NCBI GenBank assembly: GCA_013151585.1
Contig: JAADHY010000199.1
Location: 1-11,333, forward strand
Source: Planctomycetota bacterium
GTDB taxonomy: Bacteria; Planctomycetota; Planctomycetia; Planctomycetales; Planctomycetaceae
Direction of reading: 5' to 3'
Length of the DNA: 11,333 nt
Made by a program: the position numbers and the translations under genes. Under the pieces are notes generated by a model, which worked only from the letters and a program-made list of their open reading frames with translations, ran no database searches and was not told where the DNA came from. Of this stretch, positions 1-7,000 are shown one piece after another. The first letter of the stretch is position 1. Every line of letters begins with the position of its first letter.

Positions 1-1958
1 TGGTAGTCCGGGCGATTGTGCAATTGGCCGACGCCGAGCCGGATAGCCATTGGTCCATCGTCATCACGAAGCCCTCGCACGTCAGAATCGTTCACGTGCG
101 ATTCCCGCGAGTTTTCGGGCTGACGCGGCAACCGGACGAACGATTGGCGGTGCCTCGCTGGATGGGCCTGGAATTGCCCGAACCGCGCAATCTGCTTTGC
201 CCGGCATCCGGCCGCCCCAAGCGGTGGTCCTGGAGCTATCCAGGACTGATGTCACTGCAGTGTCTGGCCTATTACGGAGGCCTTCAACACGGCTTCTACG
301 CCGCCTGTGACGACACAGCGGCCTTCCGCAAGACCTTCTGCCTGGGCGGCGAGGCCGATCGATCTGTCTATTTCGAAATCGTCCACTATCCGGAAAACGA
401 GGCTGCGGGCCTGGACGCATGGAAGCTCCCGTATTTCGTCCGCTTGGGAACCTTCCTCGGCGATTGGTTCACCGCGGCGGAACGGTATCGCCGCTGGGCG
501 CAACAGCAACCGTGGACTCGTCAAAGCCGCTTGCGCCGCGGCTTAGTGCCAAGCTGGGTTCATGAAACAGGTCTGTGGATTTGGAATCGTGGTCGCAGCG
601 AAGGTGTGTTGAAACCGGCGATCGCTTTGCAACAGCGGCTCCGACTACCGGTCAACGTGCTCTGGCACTGGTGGCACGGCTGTGCGTACGACGTCGGCTT
701 CCCGGAATACTTTCCGCCGCGAGAAGGTACTGACCCTTTTCGCAAAGCCGTCGCGCAGGCTCATGAGCACGGCGTGCGCGAGCTGGTCTACATGAACCAA
801 CGCGCCTGGGGGACCAACACTGAAAGCTGGGAAAAAGAAAACGCCGAACGTTACGCCGTCAAGAGCAGGTCGGGCCGGGTCCACTCGCACGTCTACAACA
901 TCTTTACCAGAAAAGCACTCGCGTCGATGTGTCTGGCCACGCCGTTCTGGCGGGAGAAGTACGCCGGTTTGGTCGAGCGGGCTCATGAGCTGGGAGTCGC
1001 CGGCGTCTACATGGATCAGGCGTGCTTGTCGCTGCCGTGTTATGACGAGCACCACGGGCATCCGCTGGGCGGCGGACAGTATTGGATCAACGGCTTCCGC
1101 CGGCTGGTCGCGGATATCCGCCGGCGCTGCGACGGCCAGCGTCCTATCGTGCTGGCCGGCGAAGGCTGCGGCGAACCGTGGCTACCCGAACTGGATCTGA
1201 TGTTGACGCTTCAGGTCAGCCGCGAACGGTACGCATCGCTCAGCGACCGCTGGCAAGTCATCCCCTTTTTCCAGGCAGCGTACCACCCCGATGCCATCAC
1301 ATTCGGCAGTTATTCGTCGCTCACCATGCCGCCGTACGATGAGCGGTGGCCGCCCGAGTTCGCTCCGAAAAAGGCGCTGGCTCTGCTCGATCGCAAGTAC
1401 GCCAACCAGTTTTTTCTGGAGCAGGCCAGGGCGTTTGTCTGGGGGCATCAATTGACTTTGGCCAACTTCCGGCTAGAACTTTTCGACGAGCGCCCCGAGG
1501 AAATGGAATTCTTGATGCGTCTGGCTCGAGTGAGGCACCATGCGGCGAAGTATCTCGCCGGCGGCGAGTTTCTGCGTCCGCCACAGTTCGACGCTCCGAT
1601 GACTGAATCCGACTTCTCGCGGCTCTCGATCTACGCCGGCCGGCGCGACCGGCTGACGTCGCGGCGAGTGCGTCATCCGCTCGTCCTGGCCAGCGCGTGG
1701 CGAGCGGAGGACGGCGACGTGGGCATCGCGCTGGTGAACATCGCCGACCGATCGATCCCGGTCCGGGCAAGGATCGACCGCCGCGACTACGGGCTCCCCG
1801 GTCGCGTCTCCCCCGTCCGCATCGACGAATCCGGCCGCCACGCCATGACCTCGTCTCCGCTTACCGGATCGTCATTGAGTTTGACGCTGCCGCCACGCCA
1901 AGCATGGGTAATAGAATTTTTCGCGCCGAGCCGTGACGAGCCGGCTTCCGGAGGGTAG
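1..1958 (+). CDS. DUF6259-like glycoside hydrolase, 5' end cut by window
   Basis: The reading frame is open from the first base (codons begin at position 3), so the gene starts upstream of the window; the GTG at 18 is only the first possible start inside it. It ends at TAG 1956-1958 with about 652 residues visible. The N-terminal part is beta-rich. A segment near 430-500 (PYFVRLGTFLGDW followed by AAERYRRWA) is typical of DUF6259-type proteins. A TIM-barrel-like region follows, with VLWHWWHGCAYDVGFPEYFP near 655-715, VYMDQ (Asp codon at 1014-1016) and LAGEGCGEP (Glu codon at 1161-1163). By analogy with related clans these acidic residues are candidate catalytic residues, but that is inference. 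The C-terminus is a small beta domain. The likely role is hydrolysis of a glycan outside the cytoplasm; the substrate is unknown and a signal peptide would lie outside the window. It is followed 160 bp later, on the same strand, by a Tat-exported propeller protein. Confidence 0.72.
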   Translation, partial: VVRAIVQLADAEPDSHWSIVITKPSHVRIVHVRFPRVFGLTRQPDERLAVPRWMGLELPEPRNLLCPASGRPKRWSWSYPGLMSLQCLAYYGGLQHGFYAACDDTAAFRKTFCLGGEADRSVYFEIVHYPENEAAGLDAWKLPYFVRLGTFLGDWFTAAERYRRWAQQQPWTRQSRLRRGLVPSWVHETGLWIWNRGRSEGVLKPAIALQQRLRLPVNVLWHWWHGCAYDVGFPEYFPPREGTDPFRKAVAQAHEHGVRELVYMNQRAWGTNTESWEKENAERYAVKSRSGRVHSHVYNIFTRKALASMCLATPFWREKYAGLVERAHELGVAGVYMDQACLSLPCYDEHHGHPLGGGQYWINGFRRLVADIRRRCDGQRPIVLAGEGCGEPWLPELDLMLTLQVSRERYASLSDRWQVIPFFQAAYHPDAITFGSYSSLTMPPYDERWPPEFAPKKALALLDRKYANQFFLEQARAFVWGHQLTLANFRLELFDERPEEMEFLMRLARVRHHAAKYLAGGEFLRPPQFDAPMTESDFSRLSIYAGRRDRLTSRRVRHPLVLASAWRAEDGDVGIALVNIADRSIPVRARIDRRDYGLPGRVSPVRIDESGRHAMTSSPLTGSSLSLTLPPRQAWVIEFFAPSRDEPASGG

Positions 1959-2118
1959 TATGTCGGCCAGCGACCGTGTGCAAATCGGCGCGCCTTTCCC
2001 CCTCTCGGTGCGTCAGGGTGTGCACACGACACACATGAGTTGGAGTCTTTGATTTGTGATTACGCTCCTGGGTTAAGGGGCAGGCGAGGAGGCTTGCTCT
2101 GCGTGAGGGAGGCCCCAC
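1959..2118. other. Intergenic gap with a 10-bp palindrome
   Basis: This 160-bp gap separates two co-directional genes. It contains the perfect palindrome GTGTGCACAC at 2018-2027, with a related GTGTGCA at 1976-1982. It ends with the purine-rich GAGGGAGG at 2105-2112, which is a good ribosome binding site for the next gene. No convincing sigma-70 promoter or intrinsic terminator was seen. The palindrome could be a regulator site, but nothing else supports that. Confidence 0.3.
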
Positions 2119-3717
2119 ATGACTTCACCCGCCTCGCGACGTACGTTTCTTAAGAATGCCGCGCTGGGCGCGGCTGCAATGGGGACTGGCTCGCTGGTTC
2201 CAGCCGGCGAACCGGAAGAACAGAAGCCGCCGAAGCCCAGCGGTCCGATCGCCATCGGCTCGCGGCGCAAACTGTTCGTCGATGATTTCCTGATCGAGCG
2301 GCTCGATGGCGCTCGCCGCGTGCTGCATCATCCGACGCCGCAAGAGATCGCCTTGGTTCATGACGCTCCCTGGGAGGGTTCCGGCTGCGGCTATCACTCC
2401 GTATTCCAGGATGGTTCGCTTTATCGAATGTACTACAAGGCGTGGCACCTGGACGTTTCAAGCGGCAAGCTCAAGACCAACGCTCACCCTCTTTATTGTT
2501 GCTACGCCGAAAGCGACGACGGCATCCACTGGCGCAAGCCAAAGCTGGGAATCCACGAGTTCCGCGGATCGAAGGACAACAACATCGTGATGGTCAGCGG
2601 GAAGATCGGCAAAGTCGACGCCGACCCTGGCCACCCGGCGGTCTTCAAGGACGACAACCCCAATTGTCCACCCGACGCGCGGTACAAGGCCATCATCCGA
2701 TCGCGCGGTCCGCGGGGTCTGCTGGCGTTCAAATCGCCCGATGGCCTGCACTGGTCTCCCATGGCCGATCACCCCGTGATTACCGAAGGGGCGTTCGATT
2801 CGCAAAACCTAGCCTTCTGGGACCCCGTACGCAAAGAGTACCGGGCTTATTGGCGGATCTTTACGGCCGGGGTGACGACCGAAAAAGTCTGGAAGCCCGC
2901 CGGCGTGCGCGCGATTCGCACGGCCACGTCAAAGGACTTTCTGAATTGGGGGCCGCACGCCGACCTGGTTTACAAAGACTCCCCACCCGAGCACCTCTAC
3001 ACGAACCAGATTAAGGCCTACTATCGAGCGCCGCACATCTTCATCGGCTTTCCGACGCGATACATTGAGCGGGGCTGGTCCGACTCAATGCGAGCGCTGC
3101 CCGAACTGGAACATCGCAAGCTTCGCGCCCAAGCCAGTCTCAGATACGGCACGGCGCTGACCGAAGGACTGCTCATGGCCAGTCGCGACGGGGTCTTGTT
3201 CGAACGCTGGAACGAAGCCTTCCTGCGCCCTGGCATCCAGCGACCGGGCACCTGGCACTACGGGCAGCAGTACATCGCCTGGCATGTGGTCGAAACGCGA
3301 TCGGCGCTGCCCGGTGCCCCGAACGAGCTGTCGCTTTACGCTGGCGAAAGCTACTGGACGGGCAACAGCAGCGAGTTGCGACGCTACACGCTGCGCATCG
3401 ACGGTTTCGTTTCCGTGCAGGCTCCCATGGCCGGCGGCGAGCTGATTACGAAGCCGATTACCTTCGCGGGCAAGCAGTTGACGCTGAACTTCTCGACCAG
3501 CGCCGCAGGCGACATCCGCGTCGAGCTCCAACAGCCAGACGGTCGGCCGATTCCCGGCTTCGCCCTTGACGACTGCAACGTGGTTTTCGGCGATGAACTG
3601 GAACGAACCGTCACATGGAAGTCGGGCAGCGATCTGAGCCGATTGGCCGGCCAGCCGGTCCGCCTGCGGTTTGTCCTCCGAGACGCCGACCTGTATTCGT
3701 TCCGCTTTGTCACTTGA
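2119..3717 (+). CDS. Tat-exported beta-propeller, glycosidase-like protein
   Basis: The ATG at 2119 is supported by GAGGGAGG at 2105-2112 (6-base spacing) and by a Tat signal directly at the N-terminus: twin Arg at residues 7-8 in SRRTFLKNAA, then an Ala-rich hydrophobic stretch to about residue 30. The mature protein begins with RRKLFVDDFLIE (49-60), the hallmark of a family common in planctomycetes that is usually annotated as hypothetical or as GH32/GH43-like. Repeated blade motifs follow: ESDDGIHWRKP (131-141), KSPDGLHWSP (205-214), TSKDFLNW (270-277) and SRDGVLFERW (355-364). These indicate a five-bladed propeller. Residues about 435-532 form a C-terminal beta-sandwich. A folded export substrate acting on glycans fits the neighbours, but catalysis is unproven; it could be a non-catalytic carbohydrate-binding propeller. 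It ends at TGA 3715-3717, where nothing suggests readthrough. Confidence 0.8.
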   Translation: MTSPASRRTFLKNAALGAAAMGTGSLVPAGEPEEQKPPKPSGPIAIGSRRKLFVDDFLIERLDGARRVLHHPTPQEIALVHDAPWEGSGCGYHSVFQDGSLYRMYYKAWHLDVSSGKLKTNAHPLYCCYAESDDGIHWRKPKLGIHEFRGSKDNNIVMVSGKIGKVDADPGHPAVFKDDNPNCPPDARYKAIIRSRGPRGLLAFKSPDGLHWSPMADHPVITEGAFDSQNLAFWDPVRKEYRAYWRIFTAGVTTEKVWKPAGVRAIRTATSKDFLNWGPHADLVYKDSPPEHLYTNQIKAYYRAPHIFIGFPTRYIERGWSDSMRALPELEHRKLRAQASLRYGTALTEGLLMASRDGVLFERWNEAFLRPGIQRPGTWHYGQQYIAWHVVETRSALPGAPNELSLYAGESYWTGNSSELRRYTLRIDGFVSVQAPMAGGELITKPITFAGKQLTLNFSTSAAGDIRVELQQPDGRPIPGFALDDCNVVFGDELERTVTWKSGSDLSRLAGQPVRLRFVLRDADLYSFRFVT

Positions 3718-3739
3718 CGTCGCCCGTCGGCGGTGGCCA

Positions 3740-3769
3740 GAGTCGGTTCGGCTTTCCAGCCCGAGACTC
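3740..3769. terminator. Imperfect hairpin between convergent genes
   Basis: The 61-bp gap between the convergent stop codons (3717 and 3779) holds an imperfect dyad. GAGTC (3740-3744) pairs with GACTC (3765-3769), and an inner stem GGCT (3750-3753) pairs with AGCC (3758-3761) around a TTCC loop. There is an internal loop between the two stems and no T-tract on either strand. It could act as a bidirectional terminator or mRNA 3'-end hairpin, but it does not meet the usual intrinsic terminator pattern. Confidence 0.3.
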
Positions 3770-3778
3770 GAAGTGGGG

Positions 3779-5404
3779 CTACCGCTGCGACCGGGCGAAG
3801 CGACTCAGCAGCAGACCCACCAGCAGGATGCTGAGCGTGCCGACCACGATGATCATGAAGCTGTGGAAGGGGCTTTTCAGGTGGGCCCATTCCGACGGCC
3901 AATAAGCGGTTTGTGAAAAGACCATCCAGACGATGACCAGACCGCCAATAACGACGGCCGTCACGGCGGACACATTGTTTGCCCGGCGGCTGATCATGCC
4001 CAAAAGAAACAACCCCACCATGCCGCCCGAGAAAATGCTGGCCAGCTTCCACCACATGTCCAACGCGCTTTCCGTCAGCGCCACCAGGGCCAGGGCCATG
4101 CCCGTGCCGATGATGCCCCACACGACGGTCGCTGCGTAAAGGGCCATCATCGACTGGCGTTCGCTCGCCGTTGGGTTAACGAACCGGCGGTAATAGTCGG
4201 TCATGATGAGCGTGGCCGACGAATTCAGCGACGTCGAAATGGTGCTCATGGCGGCCGCAAAGACGGCCGCAATCAAAAGGCCAGTCAACCCGGGCGGCAA
4301 ATGCGCGGCAATGAAATGCGGAAACACACGGTCGCCGATCTCCGCGTCCGTCAGCTCGGCCGCGATCCGCTCCAGCCGGCGGCTCAGTTCCGGATCGAGC
4401 TGTTGGCGGCCGTCCTGACCAGTCACATAGCGCAGCTCGATCCCCTGCTGCAGCAGCCGCTGTCGGGCCACGATCCGCTTCACCTGGGGAATCTGGTCCG
4501 GTACGGAATGGTAATACACGTAAAGAGTCGTTCCGATGAAGAAAAACAGCGCACTCATCGGCACATACAGCAACCCGCCCAGCCACAGGCTCTTGGTCGC
4601 TTCGCGGTCATTCTTTGCCGCGATGTAACGCTGGACGTAGCTCTGGTCGATACCGAAATTCTGCAAGTTGATAAAAAGTCCATAGACGAGCACGACCCAG
4701 AAGGTCGGATGGGACACGTCGAACAGTTCGAAGCTGCCGAGCGAGAACTTGTCGTGTTCGGCGGCCACAGTGAAGACCTGGGCCGGCCCGCCAGGCATGG
4801 TCGCCAGCATAACTGCCAGCGAAATCACCGCGCCGGCCATGAGCACGATCGCCTGAATCGCATCCGCCCAAATGACCGCGATGATCCCGCCCACGAACGA
4901 ATAGACCGTGACCGAAACTCCCGTCAGCACGATCACCGTGTAGATGTCCCAGCCGAAGATGACCTGCATCGGCAGAGCCATCAAGTACATCACGACACCC
5001 ATGCGCGCGATCTGCGTCAGCAAGTAAAAAAGGCTGACATAGACGCGGGCCCACAGACCGAAACGGTGTTCCAACAGCGCATAGGCCGACACCTCGCCGC
5101 TTCGCCGGTAGTATGGGACAAACCAACGCACGGCAATCCAAGTGGCCAGCGGCAAAGCCAGCGAAAAGACAAAAGGATTCCAGTTCGCTGCAAACGACTT
5201 GCCGGGCAACGCCAAATAGCTGATGCTGCTCAAGTATGTGGCGAAGATCGACAGCCCACAGACCCAACCGGGCAACGACCGACCGGCCGCCGTGAACCCT
5301 TCGGTTGAACGGCTCTTACGCCAAAACGAAAACCCGACCGCCATGGTTGCGGCGAAATAGAGGCCCAGCACGATCCAGTCGAGTGTGGTGAAGTGTGTCT
5401 GCAT
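3779..5404 (-). CDS. Sodium:solute symporter (SSS family)
   Basis: This 541-residue protein is a sodium-coupled solute symporter of the SSS family (TC 2.A.21) in the inner membrane, very likely importing a sugar or sugar acid released by the neighbouring enzymes. About 13 hydrophobic segments can be traced. Family landmarks are the TM1-2 motif LSIFATYLSSISYLALPGKS (51-70), the signature GGIIAVIWADAIQA (172-185), FGIDQSYVQRY (250-260) and the sodium-site helix FAAAMSTISTSLNSSATL (382-399), rich in Ser/Thr. Residues about 303-357 form a long, charged, predicted helical insert before VFPHFIAAHLPPGL, longer than I expect for the family. The ATG at 5404 gives a normal N-terminus, but the ribosome binding site is weak (an A/G-rich run about 15 bases upstream). 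It lies 272 bp downstream of the sialidase-like gene on the same strand. Substrate identity cannot be read from the sequence. Confidence 0.9.
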   Translation of the reverse strand: MQTHFTTLDWIVLGLYFAATMAVGFSFWRKSRSTEGFTAAGRSLPGWVCGLSIFATYLSSISYLALPGKSFAANWNPFVFSLALPLATWIAVRWFVPYYRRSGEVSAYALLEHRFGLWARVYVSLFYLLTQIARMGVVMYLMALPMQVIFGWDIYTVIVLTGVSVTVYSFVGGIIAVIWADAIQAIVLMAGAVISLAVMLATMPGGPAQVFTVAAEHDKFSLGSFELFDVSHPTFWVVLVYGLFINLQNFGIDQSYVQRYIAAKNDREATKSLWLGGLLYVPMSALFFFIGTTLYVYYHSVPDQIPQVKRIVARQRLLQQGIELRYVTGQDGRQQLDPELSRRLERIAAELTDAEIGDRVFPHFIAAHLPPGLTGLLIAAVFAAAMSTISTSLNSSATLIMTDYYRRFVNPTASERQSMMALYAATVVWGIIGTGMALALVALTESALDMWWKLASIFSGGMVGLFLLGMISRRANNVSAVTAVVIGGLVIVWMVFSQTAYWPSEWAHLKSPFHSFMIIVVGTLSILLVGLLLSRFARSQR

Positions 5405-5426
5405 GGGAATGGCTTTGAATGCTTTT

Positions 5427-5455
5427 TCTTGTGCATGAGCTCACGATCTTGTGCA
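5427..5455 (-). promoter_or_regulatory. Direct repeat upstream of symporter start (possible operator)
   Basis: The 9-base word TGCACAAGA (- strand) occurs twice, at 5427-5435 and 5447-5455, with starts exactly 20 bases apart, close to two helical turns. The palindrome TGAGCTCA (5436-5443) lies between the copies. The site is 23-51 bases upstream of the symporter ATG, a position where a regulator or an RNA element could act. There is no independent support for binding. Confidence 0.25.
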
Positions 5456-5657
5456 CTGTCGCGATCGGCTCGTCGACCGTGTGATGCGGTTTCTCGACCA
5501 ACTTCGCAGCCGAAGATTTTCGGCAGCGCGTGTATTGTTGAGGTGCCCCGGCCGTTTGAGTGTTGCAGTCATGAGCCACGACACAACGCTGTCGTACCTC
5601 AATGCAATCTGGAGTTGCAACACAACCGGCGCCGCGTCTGTTTCGACCATCCCAACC

Positions 5658-5675
5658 GCGAGCGACATCGCTCGC
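5658..5675 (-). terminator. GC-rich hairpin directly after the sialidase-like gene
   Basis: A perfect 8-bp inverted repeat, GCGAGCGA (5658-5665) and TCGCTCGC (5668-5675), is separated by two bases and begins one base past the TAA stop (5679-5677) of the sialidase-like gene. The transcript could form at least a 7-bp GC-rich stem with a 4-base loop. No U-tract follows on the - strand, so it is a hairpin terminator candidate or an mRNA-stabilising 3' structure rather than a classical intrinsic terminator. Confidence 0.4.
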
Positions 5676-5676
5676 C

Positions 5677-6816
5677 TTACGGCAGGGGCGCGATCGGTAC
5701 GTTCTCCGGCCAGCGGCCGTCGACGATCGGAACGCCTTTCAGCTTTCTCGGGTCCACCACCACGTGCTTGATCCGACGCCGTTTCCACGTGTAGGTGATG
5801 TGCACGAGGCCGTCCGGCGTTTGGACGGCCGCGGGGTAAGAGAACTCCGCCCCACGCTCCTGCTCCAGCACCAAAGCGGCTTGCCACGTGATCCCGTCTT
5901 TTGAGATCGCCAGGTTCAACATGCCGCGTCGGCCCCAGCCGCTGGGCCCGGACCCGAGGTGGTTGTAAACGAGCAGGAATCGACCGTCCGCCAACGTGAC
6001 TGCTTCGATCCCGGCGTTTGGATTCGGCAGCGTGGTCGGTTCCAGCGGCGACCAGCTCCGACCGTTGTCCTTGGACCACGTGACCGCGATGACCGATTCT
6101 TTCGTTCGGCAGAGAGCTTGCAGCCGACCGTCAGCGTGTTTCAAGATCGTCGGCTGGATGGCGTTGAACTTGCGCCGGCCTTCGGGCACATCGACGCGCT
6201 GCCAGTCCTTGCCCGGATGCTTCACCAGCTCGAAATGCACCCGCCAGCCGTCGTGCTCGGTGCTCGATCCGCAGAGCAGTGTTCGATCGGGCAAAAGCAC
6301 CGGCTTCGAACGAATCGGACCGAGGAACCCTTCGGGCAGCCGTTGCCGCATCTCCCAAGTCTGTCCGCCGTCGGTGGAGGCCATTAACTCACCCCACCAG
6401 GCTCTCGGCGACGGGCCGACCTTGAAGAACAGCATCAGTGGCGCCTCGCCGGGAGGTTGGAACAATACGGGGTTCCAACAGGGGAACCGCTTTCCGTCCT
6501 GCTGTTCGCCCGTAGCCATCTCTACCGGTGATGTCCAGCAGCCGTCCACACAACGAGACACCCAGATGCCGACGTCGGGCTTGCCTTCACGCGTCCCGCC
6601 GAACCACGCAGCCACCAACGTTCCGTCGCCCGTCTGCACGATCGTCGATGCGTGGCACTCCTTGAACGGCGCCTTTTCGAAAACGAACTCGGCCTTCACG
6701 ATTGGCTGCGTCCCTTTTCCATCCGCCGTGTCAGCTCGGCTGTCGCCGAGGCACATGCCCGCTACCAGTACGATCGCATAGAAGAGGACCGTCAAGCAGC
6801 CGATGCTCTCTCTCAT
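5677..6816 (-). CDS. Exported exo-alpha-sialidase-like (Asp-box/BNR) protein
   Basis: This 379-residue protein has an N-terminal signal peptide (hydrophobic core at about residues 8-22, likely cleavage after SRA at 28). It belongs to the sialidase-like Asp-box superfamily, six-bladed propellers related to GH33. Visible motifs are CHASTIV (54-60), WFGGTREGKPDVGIW (71-85), and Asp boxes STDGGQTW (147-154), SKDNGRSW (248-255) and SKDGITW (305-311). FSYPAAVQTPDG-LVHITYTW (325-344) is the C-terminal signature of this subfamily. Arg residues expected to bind a carboxylate are plausible (R76, R169, R237) but cannot be assigned without a structure. Many planctomycete relatives are annotated as sialidase without biochemical proof, so the substrate may not be sialic acid. 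The start could equally be the GTG at 6819, three bases upstream. It is divergent from the GH42-like gene. Confidence 0.82.
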   Translation of the reverse strand: MRESIGCLTVLFYAIVLVAGMCLGDSRADTADGKGTQPIVKAEFVFEKAPFKECHASTIVQTGDGTLVAAWFGGTREGKPDVGIWVSRCVDGCWTSPVEMATGEQQDGKRFPCWNPVLFQPPGEAPLMLFFKVGPSPRAWWGELMASTDGGQTWEMRQRLPEGFLGPIRSKPVLLPDRTLLCGSSTEHDGWRVHFELVKHPGKDWQRVDVPEGRRKFNAIQPTILKHADGRLQALCRTKESVIAVTWSKDNGRSWSPLEPTTLPNPNAGIEAVTLADGRFLLVYNHLGSGPSGWGRRGMLNLAISKDGITWQAALVLEQERGAEFSYPAAVQTPDGLVHITYTWKRRRIKHVVVDPRKLKGVPIVDGRWPENVPIAPLP

Positions 6817-6826
6817 CACTGTGGTT

Positions 6827-6831
6827 CTCCT
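6827..6831 (-). promoter_or_regulatory. Ribosome binding site of the sialidase-like gene
   Basis: AGGAG on the - strand, in a GAGAGGAGA context, lies 10 bases upstream of the ATG at 6816 and 7 bases upstream of the GTG at 6819. It leaves the choice between these two starts open; ATG is preferred only because it is the commoner codon. Confidence 0.6.
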
Positions 6832-6895
6832 CTCGTCACCCTTATGCGCGCGTCATGGAAATCCGTAAAAGACGTATACGCCCGATCTGGACCTT

Positions 6896-6918
6896 GCGGC
6901 GTACCGTTGTTACGCCGC
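6896..6918. promoter_or_regulatory. 23-bp dyad in the divergent intergenic region (candidate operator)
   Basis: GCGGCGTA (6896-6903) and TACGCCGC (6911-6918) form a perfect 8-bp inverted repeat around a 7-base spacer. It lies between the divergent sialidase-like gene (start 6816) and the GH42-like gene (start 7001). A second palindrome, CGTATACG (6873-6880), shares the same inner half-site (CGTA/TACG) and continues as TACGCC, as in the larger dyad. Shared half-sites in a divergent promoter region suggest binding of a dimeric regulator controlling both genes. The regulator is unknown. Confidence 0.4.
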
Positions 6919-6934
6919 TGGCTCGCATGTAGCT
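6919..6934 (+). promoter_or_regulatory. Sigma-54-like promoter motif upstream of the GH42-like gene
   Basis: TGGCTCGCATGTAGCT matches the sigma-54 consensus TGGCACG-N4-TTGCW at 10 of 12 defined positions, including the near-invariant GG (6920-6921) and GC (6932-6933) ten bases apart. It abuts the 23-bp dyad and points toward the gene at 7001. It would give a start of transcription near 6945 and a leader of about 55 bases. A single match in GC-rich DNA can be fortuitous, and activator sites for sigma-54 promoters usually lie further upstream. Confidence 0.3.
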
Positions 6935-6988
6935 GGACCGCTATCATAGCCGCCACCCCGCTTTTGGGCCACAACAGAGACGCTGTTT

Positions 6989-6994
6989 GGGAGG
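6989..6994 (+). promoter_or_regulatory. Ribosome binding site fixing a GTG start
   Basis: GGGAGG lies six bases upstream of GTG 7001. It decides in favour of this start over the in-frame ATG at 7049, which has no comparable site upstream. Confidence 0.6.
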
Positions 6995-7000
6995 TACGAC

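Larger units (their letters stand above)
5405..5676. other. 272-bp gap between sialidase-like and symporter genes
   Basis: No coding region was found here; reading all frames gives only low-complexity shadow frames. The stretch holds a GC-rich hairpin next to the sialidase stop, a small inverted repeat ACGACA-N6-TGTCGT (5578-5595), two GTTGCA copies (5562-5567 and 5614-5619), and a 9-bp direct repeat near the symporter start. The size of the gap suggests that the symporter has its own promoter on the - strand, although no clear -35/-10 pair was recognised. Confidence 0.4.

Noticed and set aside
2049..2080. Possible -35/-10 pair (TTGATT, TTAAGG) upstream of the Tat propeller gene
   Set aside because: Only partial matches to the consensus at both boxes; not distinguishable from background.
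3715..3717. Terminal TGA of the propeller gene as another Sec codon
   Set aside because: The frame beyond it shows no family-like sequence, no CxxC context and no positioned hairpin.
3384..4121. 245-codon - strand frame spanning the convergent junction
   Set aside because: It overlaps the ends of two well supported genes and has a Gly/His/Arg-rich composition with no family features.
4301..5308. 335-codon open frame on the + strand opposite the symporter gene
   Set aside because: Its composition (rich in Arg, His, Gln and Asp) is that of a complement of membrane-protein codons, and the - strand protein is unmistakable.
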